From the NCBI GenBank assembly GCA_031472005.1, contig PZJY01000012.1, forward strand, positions 1,550,001 to 1,614,000: a DNA stretch of 64,000 bases, written 5' to 3'. How positions within the stretch are numbered: position 1 is the first letter of the stretch; every line of letters begins with the position of its first letter. Below, in pieces: positions 1 to 11,805 of this stretch. Position numbers and translations under genes: made by a program. Under the pieces are notes generated by a model. That model was given only the letters and a program-made list of their open reading frames with translations, had not been told where the DNA came from and ran no database searches. Origin of the DNA: Tetracladium setigerum (Eukaryota > Ascomycota > Leotiomycetes > Helotiales).

Positions 1-2412
1 TTCCCGGTAGAGAGGAGGATAAGGTCAAGAATGCCGCTATTGATACCTTCACCGAGATTGTGGCTAAGAAGATGAAGCCATCGGAGAAGATTGGCATGAT
101 TGTTTTCTTGGATCTGGGTACCGTTATCACGCAATTGGTTGCGAGTCCTGCGTTGAACGATCTCCGTGGTTCTTCCAGCTATGACACGGATCTTGCTGAA
201 GCTGTGGCGAAGCTGGTCAACAATGTTGTTGGTGACGTTGTCAAGACGCTCGAGGATGCTACCGCAGAGGCATCGACCCGTGCTCAAGCAGAACAACTTG
301 TCCAGGCTTTCCTGCCACTCCTCTTACGATTCTTCTCGGACGAGTATGATGAGATTTGCTCGACTGTTATTCCGTCTCTCACTGATCTCCTGACATGCTT
401 TCGAAAGGCTCAGCCTTTACCACCTGTCTACTCAGCCATGTTATCGCCCATTCTCAACGCCATCATCCAGAAGATGCGATATGATGAGACGTCGAACTGG
501 GGTGCTGAGGACGAGCAGACAGACGAAGCTGAGTTCCAAGAACTGCGGAAGCGATTGCAAGTCTTGCAGAAGAGCGTTGCTGCGGTCGATCAGGATCTCT
601 ATATCGACGTTCTGAGCAATGTTGTCGGCAATACGCTTACGACTCCACCAAATCAATTGGATTGGAGGGATCTGGATTTGGCTTTGCATGAGATGTATCT
701 GTTTGGAGAGCTCACACTTACCAACTCGGGATTGTATGCGAAGAGTCAGCCATCTAGTGTTGCTGCTGAGCGTTTGATCGTCATGATGTCCAAAATGGTT
801 GAATCTGGTGAGCTTCCTATTCAGAGACAGAATTTGACAGAGAAATTGGCTAACATTTCAAAGGAATTGCAAACTTCTCTCACCCTGCCATTCAATTGCA
901 ATACATGGAGATCTGCGTCCGTTACTTCTCTTTCTTCGAAACCCAAATTCAATATATCCCGCAAGTCCTTGAGCATTTCGTTAGCTTAGTTCATCACAAC
1001 CATATTCGAGTTCGCACTCGTTCTTGGTATCTCTTCCATCGATTTGTCAAGCATCTCAGAGCTCACGTTGGGAATGTGGCGGAAACGGTCATTCGATCCA
1101 TTAGCGATCTTTTGCCAATCAAGGCTGAGGTGCCAAACGAGAGTTCGGCGGATGATGACATGTCCTCTGATGAAAGCGATCATTCTGCTGATGCTGCCTT
1201 TAATGGACAATTGTACCTGTTTGAGGCTATTGGTTGTATCTCTTCCACAACAACTGTGCCGGTTGATAAACAAGTGTTGTACGTCAGAACAATTATGGAG
1301 CCGTTGTTCTCTGAGATCGAGCGCAATCTACCAGCAGCAAAGGCTGGAGATACTCAAGCAAGTCTACAGATCCATCATGTTATCATGGCGCTTGGTACTT
1401 TGGCACATGGATTCTCGGATTGGACTCCTGGCAGCACCAATAATGCTAACCATCCACCGGTAAAGGAGGTTGCTGAGGAGTTTTCCCGTGCTGCAGAGGC
1501 TATTTTGATTGCTTTGGAATCTCTTACAACCTCCCTCGACGTCCGAACCGCTGCTCGATCAGGATTCTCGAGGCTTCTGGGAGTACTCGGCGTTGGAATG
1601 TTACCATTCCTCCCTCGCTGGATCGACGGTTTATTGTCGCAAAGTTCCTCCAAAGACGAAATGGCCATGTTCCTCCGCCTCCTCGACCAAGTAGTCTACG
1701 GATTCAAAAAGGATATCTACAGCGTTCTCGACTCCCTCCTCACCCCTCTTCTTCAACGTGTATTCGCCGGCCTTGCAGAGCCCGTCACTGGCACAGATGA
1801 CGAAATCCAACTGGGTGAACTTCGCCGTGAATATCTCTCCTTCATCCTCATTATCCTCAACAATGACCTAGGCTCCGTCCTTGTCAGCGACGCCAACCAA
1901 GCTTTCTTCGAAACGCTCATCCTCTCCATCACCACACTTGCCAAAACCGTCACAGCAGGCACCGGTAACCTCGCCGCATCACGTCTAGCCTTCTCCGTCC
2001 TCACGCGCATGGCCGACATCTGGGGTGGTCCCAACATCGCCGTCCTCTCCCCCCAAACCAAGCATCACCCACCTCCCCAACCCAAACCCAAGCCCCTGCC
2101 CCCGCCTTCCCGGGCTTCGACCAATTCCTCATCTCGCGCTTCCACCCCATCTGCTGGGAAGTGCTGCAAGAACCCACCTTCCGCCCCACCACCGACGCGC
2201 AGGCTAAACAAGTCCTCAATGAGATTGCCGGGCTGGAACAGATGATTTATCTGAAGACGGGAGATATGTTTGTGAGTCATTTGCAACAGAGTTTCTTTCC
2301 CGCTATGGGAGGGGGTGATGGAGGCGATTTTGTGAAGAGTATGACGACTAGTGTGGATAGGAAGGGGTTGGCGGGGTATTTGCAGGCGTTTTTGAGGGGA
2401 AGGGTTGGGTGA
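1..2412 (+). CDS. los1: Exportin-T (tRNA exportin LOS1), 5'-truncated by window edge
   Basis: Importin-beta-family carrier that exports tRNA from the nucleus with RanGTP. The frame is open from base 3, so the N-terminal part lies outside the window. The first exon runs to 807. A 56-nt intron (808-863, GTGAGC donor, CTAAC branch, AAG acceptor) joins MVESG to IANFSHPAIQLQYMEI, a block I recognise from Los1 orthologues; this also removes the apparent stop at about 989. Downstream come helical HEAT-type repeats, an acidic insert (DDDMSSDESD) and a conserved C-terminal block (PGFDQFLISRFHPICWEV). That block is in another frame: it changes from codon phase 2 to 1 near the six-C run at 2049-2054, and one extra C restores a continuous protein. 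A 68-nt intron 2025-2092 would also fit the frame but has a poor GTGGTC donor and deletes a conserved WGGP. Stop at 2410-2412. Confidence 0.88.
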
Positions 2413-2718
2413 TTGATTGCTGCTTTTTTTTTTTTGCTTCTCGTGCTCTTTGGCTCTTTGTTGGGTGGTACGTAGGTGATTGGTGGTAGAAGTGGAAGAT
2501 TATGATGAGTGTGATAGAGAGGAGGGGTGGAGGATGTTATATGCTGGAATGAATGAATGAATGCAACGGTGATGGAGATAGTGGTCAACAAGTGAATAAA
2601 TAGCAGGGACAGATGAGATGAAGATGAGATGATAACTTGCATATGGGAAGGGAGTTTTTTTTTTCTTTTTTTCTGCTTCGCACACACAACGACTTGCTAC
2701 TATAGGTGAAAATTTAAG

Positions 2719-2800
2719 TGGATGGGTCGATAGGTCGATGAATGGATCGATGGATGGGTGGGAGGGTGGATGGGAGGGTGGATGGATGGATGGATGGATA
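2719..2800. repeat. GATG/GGTG tetranucleotide microsatellite
   Basis: Imperfect tetranucleotide array built from GGAT, GATG and GGTG units, ending in five perfect GGAT units. It lies in the 3' intergenic region of los1. Confidence 0.85.
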
Positions 2801-3651
2801 CAAATGATTTTTCTTTTTTGTTGCTTTGCAAATGAGAGAGTGTGTGTGCAGGGAGCGCAGCGGGAAGACAGAGAGCTAGTTTCGATTATAACAGAGGGAG
2901 TGGGAATGGATGGAGAGGTAGAGAGCAGAGCATAGCATAGCAAATGGAAAGACCAAAAAAAAATATATTGAAATGAAATGGCATCGTATTGAAAAACTAG
3001 AAATCTTCGAGTATGATGCTGCGTGCGATTTGTCTTTGCCGGCTTCGCACAAGTCCTTCGTTTCGTTTCATTCTATTTCATTTCATGATACTTCTCGAAA
3101 GTCACTCATGTTTGCGTTTTATTAAAATTTAATTTCCACTAATCTGCTTAATCTATCTATCGATTATCTATCTATCACTCTTGCCTACGAGAGAACCGAG
3201 CGATAGAAAGTACGCAGAAAGTCATCTCGCAAGGAAGAAAAAGGAAAAGGCAGAAAAAGTAGCGGGGAAGGGTATCATCCATCATATCCATCATTCATAA
3301 TACAGCGCAACCCAGTCCATTCATTGAACAACGCCCCCACCATCCATACCATGCCATGACCGCGCCAACGAATGCGTCAATATAGTAGAAGTCATAACGA
3401 TGTATGAAAATAAAGAGAGAACGGGCAAAAAGAAAAACGCCACTCATGTCCTTCGTGCCTTTGGTGGAGGGAGGAGGAGGATGTGATTTTGGTGAAAAGG
3501 TACAAAGTACAGTAAGTATCCTACAATCATAATTTAGGTGGTTGAGATGCGAGTGAAGTGTAGGTGCAGCGCGGATGGTGAAGAAGGTATAGCAAGGGAT
3601 CAACCATCATCTCAGTCTCCATGTAACGCTCTCATTCCTCGTCAAATGCAT

Positions 3652-3680
3652 CATTCGTTCGTTCGTTCATTCGTTCGCTC
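3652..3680. repeat. TTCG/ATTC short tandem repeat
   Basis: Seven TTCG-like units in the 3' flank of the SEA4-like gene. Confidence 0.7.
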
Positions 3681-3718
3681 TTGCTTTCGGTCTTATTATC
3701 GTGTAATCATCCACTCAA

Positions 3719-6700
3719 TCAATCCAGATCAGTTCCCAGATCCCAAAGGCCCTGCTCATTACATTGACAATGACATTCCGGGACAGGGCACTCCTTGTGT
3801 CTCGCAAACCACGCATTCGCATGATCCGCATGCTGCACGTGCTTGCACCCCAAACAAAACTGTGGAAAGAACGCCATCCTCCTGACCTCAGGATCGTTCG
3901 ACAACTCCGGACGATCTGAGCGCGGCTGGCCTACGATTTGCAAGCAGATCGCACAGCGTGGAAGATGGGCGCCGCATTTGGGACAGGCGAGACCACCATG
4001 CATGCCGGCTACTTCGACCTGAACGGCGTTGGACTTTGTAACGGAGGGAGCTGACGTAGAGGGGCCTGGTTGGGAGCTTAAGCCTCCAGCGGTGATGTTT
4101 GTGGCAGCTACGCTTGCTGATTCGCTGGCGACGTTCAGGTCACAGTTTAAGCAGCGGATTGTGACTTGACGAGGGGGGGGTTTGATGGCGGGAATTCCTC
4201 GGCGGTTTCGACTCTTCTTACCACACCCGAGGTCGAAAACGACTCGCAAAACGAATTTTTCGTGGTTATTGAGGAATTCCTGATAGTTCGCTCGGAAGGC
4301 GTCGAGGCGGATGTCTGTGATGTAGCGCGGGTAGCAGAAGGCCATAATGAGAGCTGGGGTTTGGAAGTCGCCAAACTTTTGAACGTATTTGGCGAAAATA
4401 TCGGCCATGTTATCTGTGATGCCTGAGAGGAAGATCCCTTCAATGTCGCCATGGGCAATAGCCTCCTCCATTTCCTTATTCAGCCATGCGGTGAGCTTGT
4501 TGTCATCGAGATTTCGGAGGGCAACTCCAATGCGAGAGCGAAGAGGGAGACTGGCTTGCTCAACGACTGCCTCCCAACCTCCGGTAGTGATGAAGTTGTA
4601 GATTGAATAGAGATAGGGATCGTGTGCCTGGTCAATACCTTTTTGAATAGCCGGGGTCCATTTATCTGCATCCATCTTGGGAGACTCCGGACTACGAAGA
4701 GCACTGAGTTTCATATCAAGCGCCATAGCAACAGGGATGAGTCCGCTCCCTCCATCTTTCAAAATATTGACGGCTCGTTCTGTGAAGCCTTCATAGAGCG
4801 CGAATGCCGCGGCACAAGTGTGTCGACCCTCACGAATAGCTATGTTCAACGTTCGATCAAATTCTGTGGCAGGCTTGGCTAGACCACAGGTAGAAAGGCA
4901 GAGTGCTCGGTGGTGAGGCTTAGAGGTAGGTATACTGGTGAACTTTGGGTGGTTCTTTTTGTTGTTGATATCAGAGATCAGCTTCTCCCACTGACTTGCA
5001 TCGGGAATGACTGTGGTGTCAATCAATCGAGACTGAAAATTTTCTCCCAGCAAGTTGTTCCAAATGGAATGAACTCCTAGGTAGCTAAGATCAAGCGGGC
5101 CGGTGGCCATGCCATTATCAGCTGCAGCTCGCTCAGATTCTATGAAATATTAGCATCGTTCATGTAGGGAAGAGGAGCTATTGAACCTCCAATCCAGTCC
5201 CAGGCATCTTGAAGCCATGGATCTTGTTCTAATAAGGTCTGGTTTTTTTGGCAGTCAAATAAATAGCCATCCTGTGCACGCTGCAACATGATGTTGTCGA
5301 GCATCTCATGAATTTCCTTTGAAGCAGGATTAGGGCGATAAGTAGCGTAATGGTCGCGGTCGTGCTGTTCTCTACTCGACAAGATCGCCTCGGAAGCTGG
5401 GCCTGTTCCTCCATCCCCTGAAACTTTACCACTAATCTGCAAGTTCTGTAGATTTGCGATTCCAGCTAGGTCATATCTGGCGGCGACTTTATCTTCATTC
5501 GCAGGATCCAAAAGGTCAATGACAGGGTCTCCATCAGCATGAATAGCCTTCTTGGCTGCAACTCGTAAAGCGTCCGCTACTTCTGGGTTATTGAAGCTCT
5601 TATCCCCAAAGATAGGTACTTCGGCCATGACTGCAGTTGTAAAGAGAGGACCAAGGTTGATTTCTTGCTCTCTCGGATCCTTAAACTTCATTAAAGTCAA
5701 GTAAGGGTCGCCAACTAAACATCTGTCAGTGATTATAATCGGAATATGGAACGAGCCAACGTACTCTCATGAGATTCTCTCCAAGGGATAAATGTATTCA
5801 AGTCACCAGCCGAATTAGAAGGCATCTCCACAACCTCGAATTTTCCGTTGGCCCTCAGGGCAAGTACTCGAGCTGGAAGACTCGAGGTAGCGATGTTCAT
5901 CCAATCGAACGAGATAATACGATCCTCATATTTCGTTGGTGCCTTGGCATCAAAATATGGGGAGCTGAGTGTGTGAGCGTTCCTGATCTCCAGCAGAAGG
6001 GGGCTGCCCTTTTTGTCATCATCTGAGCCAGGTTCAATAAACTCTTTCCGGATTTGATAAACTTGAAGTTCCCCTGCAGTAGACAAAACGCCAAGAATAC
6101 CCCTACGTTCTCGAGAGAAACGAAGCTGTTTGACAGATACCTTGTTGTCATTCGTCTGTATTGCAACCGGCTTGTTCAATGCTGCTCCCCAAGGAACGCC
6201 TTCCTCGTCGATAGCTTGAAGGTACATATCAGAGCAAACAGGTCGACTTGTAGCACGTCGGTCCCAGACAACAAAACCAGGAAGGGATGGTTCCAAGGAA
6301 GAAGAGGCGAAGTAGTTCGTATCGACATAGTTGATGGCCAAATTGTTGTTGCATCTCGTGCTAAAACTGATGACAGCTGAGTTGGGATCTGTGAATGTCA
6401 GTAATCTGTTGTTGTGGAAAATCCCAGTAAAGAGTTGCTCACCTCGCAGATCGTGAATGCGGACACATTGATTCTTGAGCCCAGCGACCAAAGTCTGGGG
6501 CTGGTCCTCAAAGAACCTAACACTTGTTACAGACACGCTTGCCTCCAGCTTCTTGATGGCATCGAATGGGACGCTTGGATTTGTGGATCCTGAGGCGAGA
6601 CACTGATTCACATCCCAGATCTGGAGACAGGCATCATTCCGAACTCGGTCCAGGCCGACGGCGAGAAGATTAGTGGTGTTGAATGCAACCGTTTGACAAG

Positions 6701-7370
6701 GTCGCTGAAGCTTAAGAGGAAGATTAATTGCCTTGTTTGAGTCGTCATCAACCCTCAACAATTGCACGTTACCATGAGCAGTTCCAATGGCCACAAGACC
6801 TCGGTCAACCGATGACCAATCGTAGGTATTCGGGTGCGGGAAATCATTGTACTTGGTTAGCGGCTCATAGTCGAACTTGCCAGCTCTTGCATGGCCCGTA
6901 GCAGCGTAGAGTTGTACAATACGGTGGTTGAGGTTGATGCTGAGAAATTCATCACGCTCGCGGTTCGGAGACCAGCGAATGATTCCTTCATTCTTGTCCA
7001 TCGTGGGCCTATGTCTTGCTGGGACTTGAAGGGGGCGCAATGGTCTAGAGGGCAACACACAGTATTAGTTTCAAATTAGCCGTATGTGATAGTACGATGG
7101 AAGGTCTCGTGTCAGGTGCGTGATCGATCTACCAGCTTGGAACTGCCTGCAGCTGGTCCCTCTTTCCTTGCGGTAATTGAGAGAGCAATCTGATAGAGAA
7201 TTTATACCGCTTGAGATCGAGGGCAAGGGAGTTCGTTATCAAAGAGAGAGAGAGAGAGACACTTTGACTTACGATGTTGAGGAATCACTGGATGAGGAAT
7301 CAGATCCATCGAATCTCTTGTCCAGACTGAATCTCTTGGGAGCCCATGGCTGCTCGCGACGAGACGCCAT
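3719..7370 (-). CDS. SEA4: SEACAT complex subunit SEA4 / Mios-type WD-repeat protein
   Basis: Orthologue of yeast Sea4 and metazoan Mios, a subunit of the SEACAT/GATOR2 complex at the vacuole or lysosome that relays amino-acid status to TORC1. I assemble four exons: 7370-7273, 7044-5765, 5714-5187 and 5139-3719. Introns are 228 nt (GTAAGT), 50 nt (GTACGT) and 47 nt (GTTCAA donor, weak, but GCTAAT branch and TTTCATAG acceptor). The lengths sum to 3327 nt, or 1108 residues, which supports the joins. The N terminus has a short serine run, then a WD40 propeller begins with GIIRWSPN. The middle is an alpha-solenoid with a conserved LDLSYLGVHSIWNN block. The C terminus is a Cys/His-rich zinc domain (RCLNCD, CPKCGAHLPRCAIC, FCLGCKHVQHADH, CPVPECHCQC). 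A start at 7001 would drop the N-terminal extension. Transcribed divergently from efg1. Confidence 0.9.
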
Positions 7371-7653
7371 AATCGCTAGCCGACAGCCGCTGCTGCGTGT
7401 GGGTTGTGATTGGTGTCGCGGATCTCGGTTGAACAATTTTCCGAAGTTTGTTGTTGAAGGTGGGATGTAGCCGCGCTCGTCGCGTTGATACTTTGATGAA
7501 AGAGGAAAGTGGGTCATCAGTCGCCGAATTAGCGTGGTAGTTTAACCGCAGTTTAACCGCTAGGCGTAGCAAAATAAAAAGATGCGCTCTATCAACCTCG
7601 TTCAAAGGTCAACATCTCGCTTCCAACCCCCGCGACTCCCCAAAGACTACAAG
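7371..7653. promoter_or_regulatory. Divergent promoter shared by SEA4-like gene and efg1
   Basis: The 283 bp between the two start codons must hold both core promoters. A tandem 11-mer with core GTTTAACCGC occurs at 7540-7550 and 7551-7560. It is the only clear repeated element in the interval and a candidate shared binding site. Confidence 0.5.
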
Positions 7654-8663
7654 ATGCCTAGCAAACGAAAGTACCAGGATATGGACAATCAAGCTGGCGT
7701 ACATGCGTCCAGGCGAGTCCAGGTCTACGGCGACAAACCTAAACCATCCAAAAAAGCCCGCCAGACAGAGTCCCCGCTGAAGGAGCAAACGGCAACAGTC
7801 AACAGCATAAAGAAGCAGATCCGTGATATTAGAAGACGCCTGGCTCGTGTGGATAGTCTACCTGCAAATATTCGAGCCGACGATGAGCGTGCTCTTGCAG
7901 CATATGAATTAGAATTAGCTGAAGCAGAGGCTGCAAAGGTTTACCAGAGAAACTTGCAGCGTTTTCACATGGTTAGGTTTTTTGGTAGGTATCATAGCTT
8001 ATGCAGATGGTGGGTCTTGCTAATGGCATTTCAGAGCGTCAAAAAGCTACACGAACATTGAAAAGGCTACGAAAACAACTATTGGAGGCCAAATCAGAAG
8101 AGCAGGTCGAGATGTTGAAACGCCAGCTTCACGAAGCGGAAGTAGACCTCAACTACACCCAATTTTGTCCCCTGGGTGAAGTCTACATCAGTCTCTACCC
8201 TCGCAAGGCCCAAGCCGAAGAAGACGAAGAGGAGGAATTGGATGAGGAGAAAGACGAAAAGATAGAGAAGGACTCGCCTGCCAAACCACCTATGTGGGCA
8301 GAAGTCGAGAGGCGAATGGAGGAAGATACTCTGAGTGAGCTGAGAAACAGGATTGCTCCCATCATTGCACCAACTGCTTCAAGTGCTCCAAGAAAGTTTG
8401 AAAAGCGACCAGCACCCCAGAAACGAAAGCCACAACCTGCACATTCTCCAGCTCCAGCCTTCGAACCTGAAGTGCCCGAAATCGATACAACCGGTATGAA
8501 CAGACGCGAGAGGAGGAAGGCTCTCCGAATCAGGGAACCAAAAGTCAAGATCAAGTCGAAATCCGATGGCTTTGAGAAAAATCAGGCATTTGGTGCTGCC
8601 CAGGCTGCTTCGTCTTACCGCCGTGTGGAGGAAGATGATAGCGATGGAGGTTTCTTTGAGTAG
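7654..8663 (+). CDS. efg1: rRNA-processing protein EFG1
   Basis: Nucleolar factor for 40S maturation (18S rRNA processing). Exons are 7654-7984 and 8035-8663. The 50-nt intron has a GTAGGT donor, GCTAAT branch and TTTCAG acceptor, and it joins HMVRFF to ERQKATRTLKRL, the conserved Efg1 core. Total 960 nt, 319 residues, the usual size. The N terminus is basic (MPSKRKYQ), followed by a long coiled coil with IRDIRRRLARVDSLP and the FCPLGEVYISLYP block. An acidic stretch (EEDEEEELDEEKDEK) and a Lys/Arg-rich tail with NRRERRKALR follow. I chose the ATG at 7654 over the in-frame one at 7582 because Efg1 proteins begin with a short basic segment. Confidence 0.88.
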
Positions 8664-9314
8664 TGATGGAATATTATTGGGCATGGACAATGAGTGAAGA
8701 TGCATGGCGTTACAAAAATTGATACCCTGCCTGGCACAGTATGTTTGAGTACAAGCGGGCCTGAAAATTCTAAGGGACGGGAATGTTGTATTGAGATCAT
8801 GGTACTCTCAAAATTCAATTGTTGGAATCCCTTGGTTGAACATTTGCCATTCTTCTTGCTGCTAATTTGTGTTATGCTCTGACTTTGACGCTAGCTCCCT
8901 CCCTCGCCACCCCCTTCCCCTTCACTCTTGATTATCTTCTTTGCTCCTATTTCTATCAGCCAGTGTGTATAGACTCCATCAATCTTTCTACTTCATGATT
9001 GGGTCATCTGGCTGACCAAAGTCAATTTCCATCACCCGGGAGAGATATTCAAGACACCACATATCGGGCCAAAGCATGTGAAACACTCATCGAATCAAAT
9101 CGAAAGCACCAAGCAGATGTCAGAATTGTGAAATGAAATCAAATTCCCATTTTTGTGCCCAGGAGTGACACCTGCTAATCAAAAAGCGCAGGTATCTTCC
9201 AAATGTATATATACACAGAAACCATCCATCTTTCCTCCTCACCTCCAGATCATACATATCCGATCCCATACAGCCAGTCACCTCCCTGATTGGTAGGATA
9301 TACCACTGACTCCT
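8664..9314. other. Intergenic between convergent efg1 and pectate lyase
   Basis: 650 bp between two stop codons, moderately AT-rich. No ORF, repeat or RNA gene that I can support. Confidence 0.7.
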
Positions 9315-10548
9315 CTACGACTCAACAACATCAGCACCATAAATGCAAGAAGTTCCATCGGCACCCTCTCCAATCTCGGATGGTTCGCTCCCGCTGGCCA
9401 CACCCTTGAATTTCGTGCAGACGGATTTGACGCCACTGAGCTTGGAGTTGGTGATTTTTGCTGTGTCTCCAAAGTTTGTGTTGATGCCTGTGAGAGAGAT
9501 GAGATGTTAGATTGGTGGGCTTATTTTGAAGCAATGGGGACGAAGGAGTTGTGGTCAGGGAGGGAACTTACCAACCAACATCTTGCCAGAAGAAGCAGTG
9601 ACGCCGTCAATAATAACATGTCTCTCGTGGGATTCCTTGCAGTTACCGCATGCTCGGTAAAGTTTTCCGAAATCTTGAACGAGGAAGTCGGAGATGCTTA
9701 GGGTTCCTGCACCGTTGTGTTGCATAACCTATTAAACTATTAGTATCCCGCCTAATGCTTCTTGAAATGTTGAATGGGGAAAAAAGACTTACCTTATCAG
9801 AAGCACCCTTAGCACCACCACCCTTCACAGTAGTAGTACCTGAAGCTTCCTGCTCCTTGATTGTGAAGGCATCCTCGCAAACGGCAGTCCACCATACATT
9901 CGTAAGCGTGCAAGCACCATAACAATGAACACCCTCGCTCTGATCAGCACCGATAATGACGTTTGAAAGCGTAGCACCAGCTTCCAGAACGAATACTGCA
10001 TCGGCGGATCCGCCTTCGGCTTGACCACCACATTTCACGCCACGATCGAAGGAGACCATTCCTCCATCAAAGGAGCCACCAGCTGCAATGGTCTGAGCTG
10101 CTGAGAGAACGGATGTGCCAGAGGCTGCGGGGAATCCAGCTGCTGCTCCACCGCCGCTGCCGCTACCGCTACCGCTGCCGCCGCCGGTATTTCCTCCTGT
10201 TGGCGCAGGGGTGCTTCCTCCTGAGGTAGCTGATCGGGTGGCAGTTGGTTTGTCGTCACCGGATGGTGCGTTGGTTTCGACTGGAGTGTTTCCTCCTGTA
10301 GTAGCGGCTTTGGTTCCGGTAGGGACAGCAGTATTTGTCTTGGAGGTCTTGGAAGCCTTGGAGGTCTTTGCTTTCTTGCTCTTGGATGATGTACCGGTTG
10401 CAGCAGCGGTGTTGCCTGCTTTGGAAGAGCCAGTAGCAACAACTGTAAGTTCACCCTCGCAGCTATCTGCTCGACGTTCGATTGGGCCTGCAGCGACGGA
10501 GAATGCGAATGCCAGAGTGGCCAGTTGGGCAATCATTGAGGTCTTCAT
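9315..10548 (-). CDS. Secreted pectate lyase, polysaccharide lyase family 3, with long linker
   Basis: Calcium-dependent cleavage of de-esterified pectin (polygalacturonate) by beta-elimination, outside the cell. Exons are 10548-9793, 9728-9572 and 9487-9315, with GTAAGT donors at both introns. They sum to 1086 nt, 361 residues. A signal peptide covers about residues 1-20 (hydrophobic core, then GPIERR). Next comes a linker of about 110 residues: Ser/Thr/Lys-rich (SSKSKKAKTSKASKTSKT), then Thr/Gly/Pro-rich, then a GSGSGSGG run. The catalytic part starts near SGTSVLSAAQTI and contains the PL3 blocks FDRGVKCGGQ, VIIGADQSEGVHC, CTLTNVWW, VCEDAFTIK, GAGTLSISDF and YRACGNC. The family core is about 220 residues, so the linker explains the excess length. 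It is likely O-glycosylated. Confidence 0.93.
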
Positions 10549-11805
10549 TTTGAAAGATTGATTGGTGGTTGTGAAGTGATTGAAAGTTGAAGATGATTTT
10601 GTTTTGTTTGAAAAAGGGTGTGTTGCTCAGCAATGTAGAAAAGAATGTACGGCTGGCGTATTGAAGTTTGAAAAGAAGACTGGAAATGAGATGAGGAGAT
10701 GAGGAGATGGTGAAGAAGATGTTGGGATGAAGAGAATATTCGAGGTAATCACAGTTGTACTTATATATTGATATCTCTCGTTCGCTTGAGGGTGTATTCT
10801 CATCGCCAAGAACGGAGTTGTCCCATATCCACATCGCGAATTCATCAGTTGAAAACATCGTGGTCAGTTTGACAGAAATTAAAGTAATTCCGAAGAAACG
10901 TTGGATCTGTCAAAAAGAATACAATTATGGAGACGATGGCGTGTTCTGAAACTGTCGTGGATGACTTCAGATGCCAAGAGATGGCCGATTCGGTTCCAGG
11001 TTGATGGTTACAACCTTATTCCACAGAGCTTCATGCGATCCGCGAAATTGTGAGTGCACTCATTACTCGTTTGGGATCTCGCTAAACAATCTAGTTCCGT
11101 TTTCGGATTTGTGTTTTCCATTGATGGGATGACTTTCCATTGATGGGACGCTTCACGATCGACATCTGCAGAGCCGTCCACCTCAGAAATATCTCCAATC
11201 ATATTGGCACAGAATAAATTAATTCGTGTGAAATACCCAATGAGACCACAGCAGATCGCCACAGGTCTTCAACATTGCAAACTTCTGCTGAGCCCCGTCA
11301 CAAGTTTATGCCATCCTGTGTCGTCTAAATTGTGAGGCGCTCTTAACAGCTCGTTATAATGCACTGCTTTTGGAGAGTCAGCAAGCTTTCAATTCAAAGA
11401 ATGTGGGAATCATGCTTTGCCTGTAACACTCAATTGGAAGATGGTGACGAGCTTGGTCGCTTCATAAGAAATTGCAATATGGATGGCTCTTTTGCCTCGA
11501 TCATGACCTGTCCTATGTGCTGCTTGTTTCAGAGAGCTCACGTGATCTCCTCCTCAAGATCACCATAATGAGGCGTGCAGCTGAGTTTGTCTTGCAATGA
11601 ACATTTTTTGATCGCAGTTGCCATGAGTATCAACAATTACCAAGTACTAAACATTTTTCCAACTTTCCTATGTTCACTGTGCCTGAAACTTCGATGACAT
11701 GAAGTCTTCCAAATGTGTGAAATGAACGGAAACGACAGTCCGAAGCGTGAGAATATAACAAACAAATCTCCATATGATGCTTAGATGATAACAGTGATCA
11801 ATCAC
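10549..11805. other. Upstream region of pectate lyase gene
   Basis: 1.26 kb between the pectate lyase start and the stop of the next minus-strand gene. It holds the pectate lyase promoter and an A/T-rich leader. I see no further gene; short ORFs here lack family resemblance. Confidence 0.6.
10760..10767 (-). promoter_or_regulatory. TATA box candidate for pectate lyase
   Basis: TATATAAG on the minus strand, about 210 nt upstream of the ATG at 10548. This distance allows a leader of roughly 180 nt. The match is to the consensus only. Confidence 0.45.

Larger units (their letters stand above)
2413..3718. other. Intergenic, 3' flanks of convergent genes
   Basis: About 1.3 kb between the stop codons of los1 and the SEA4-like gene. 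It holds T-rich runs, a GGAT/GGTG microsatellite and a TTCG repeat. The open frames here are low-complexity and I see no gene. Confidence 0.7.

Noticed and set aside
10035..10532. 165-codon ORF overlapping the pectate lyase gene
   Set aside because: Shadow frame of the Ser/Thr/Gly-rich linker.
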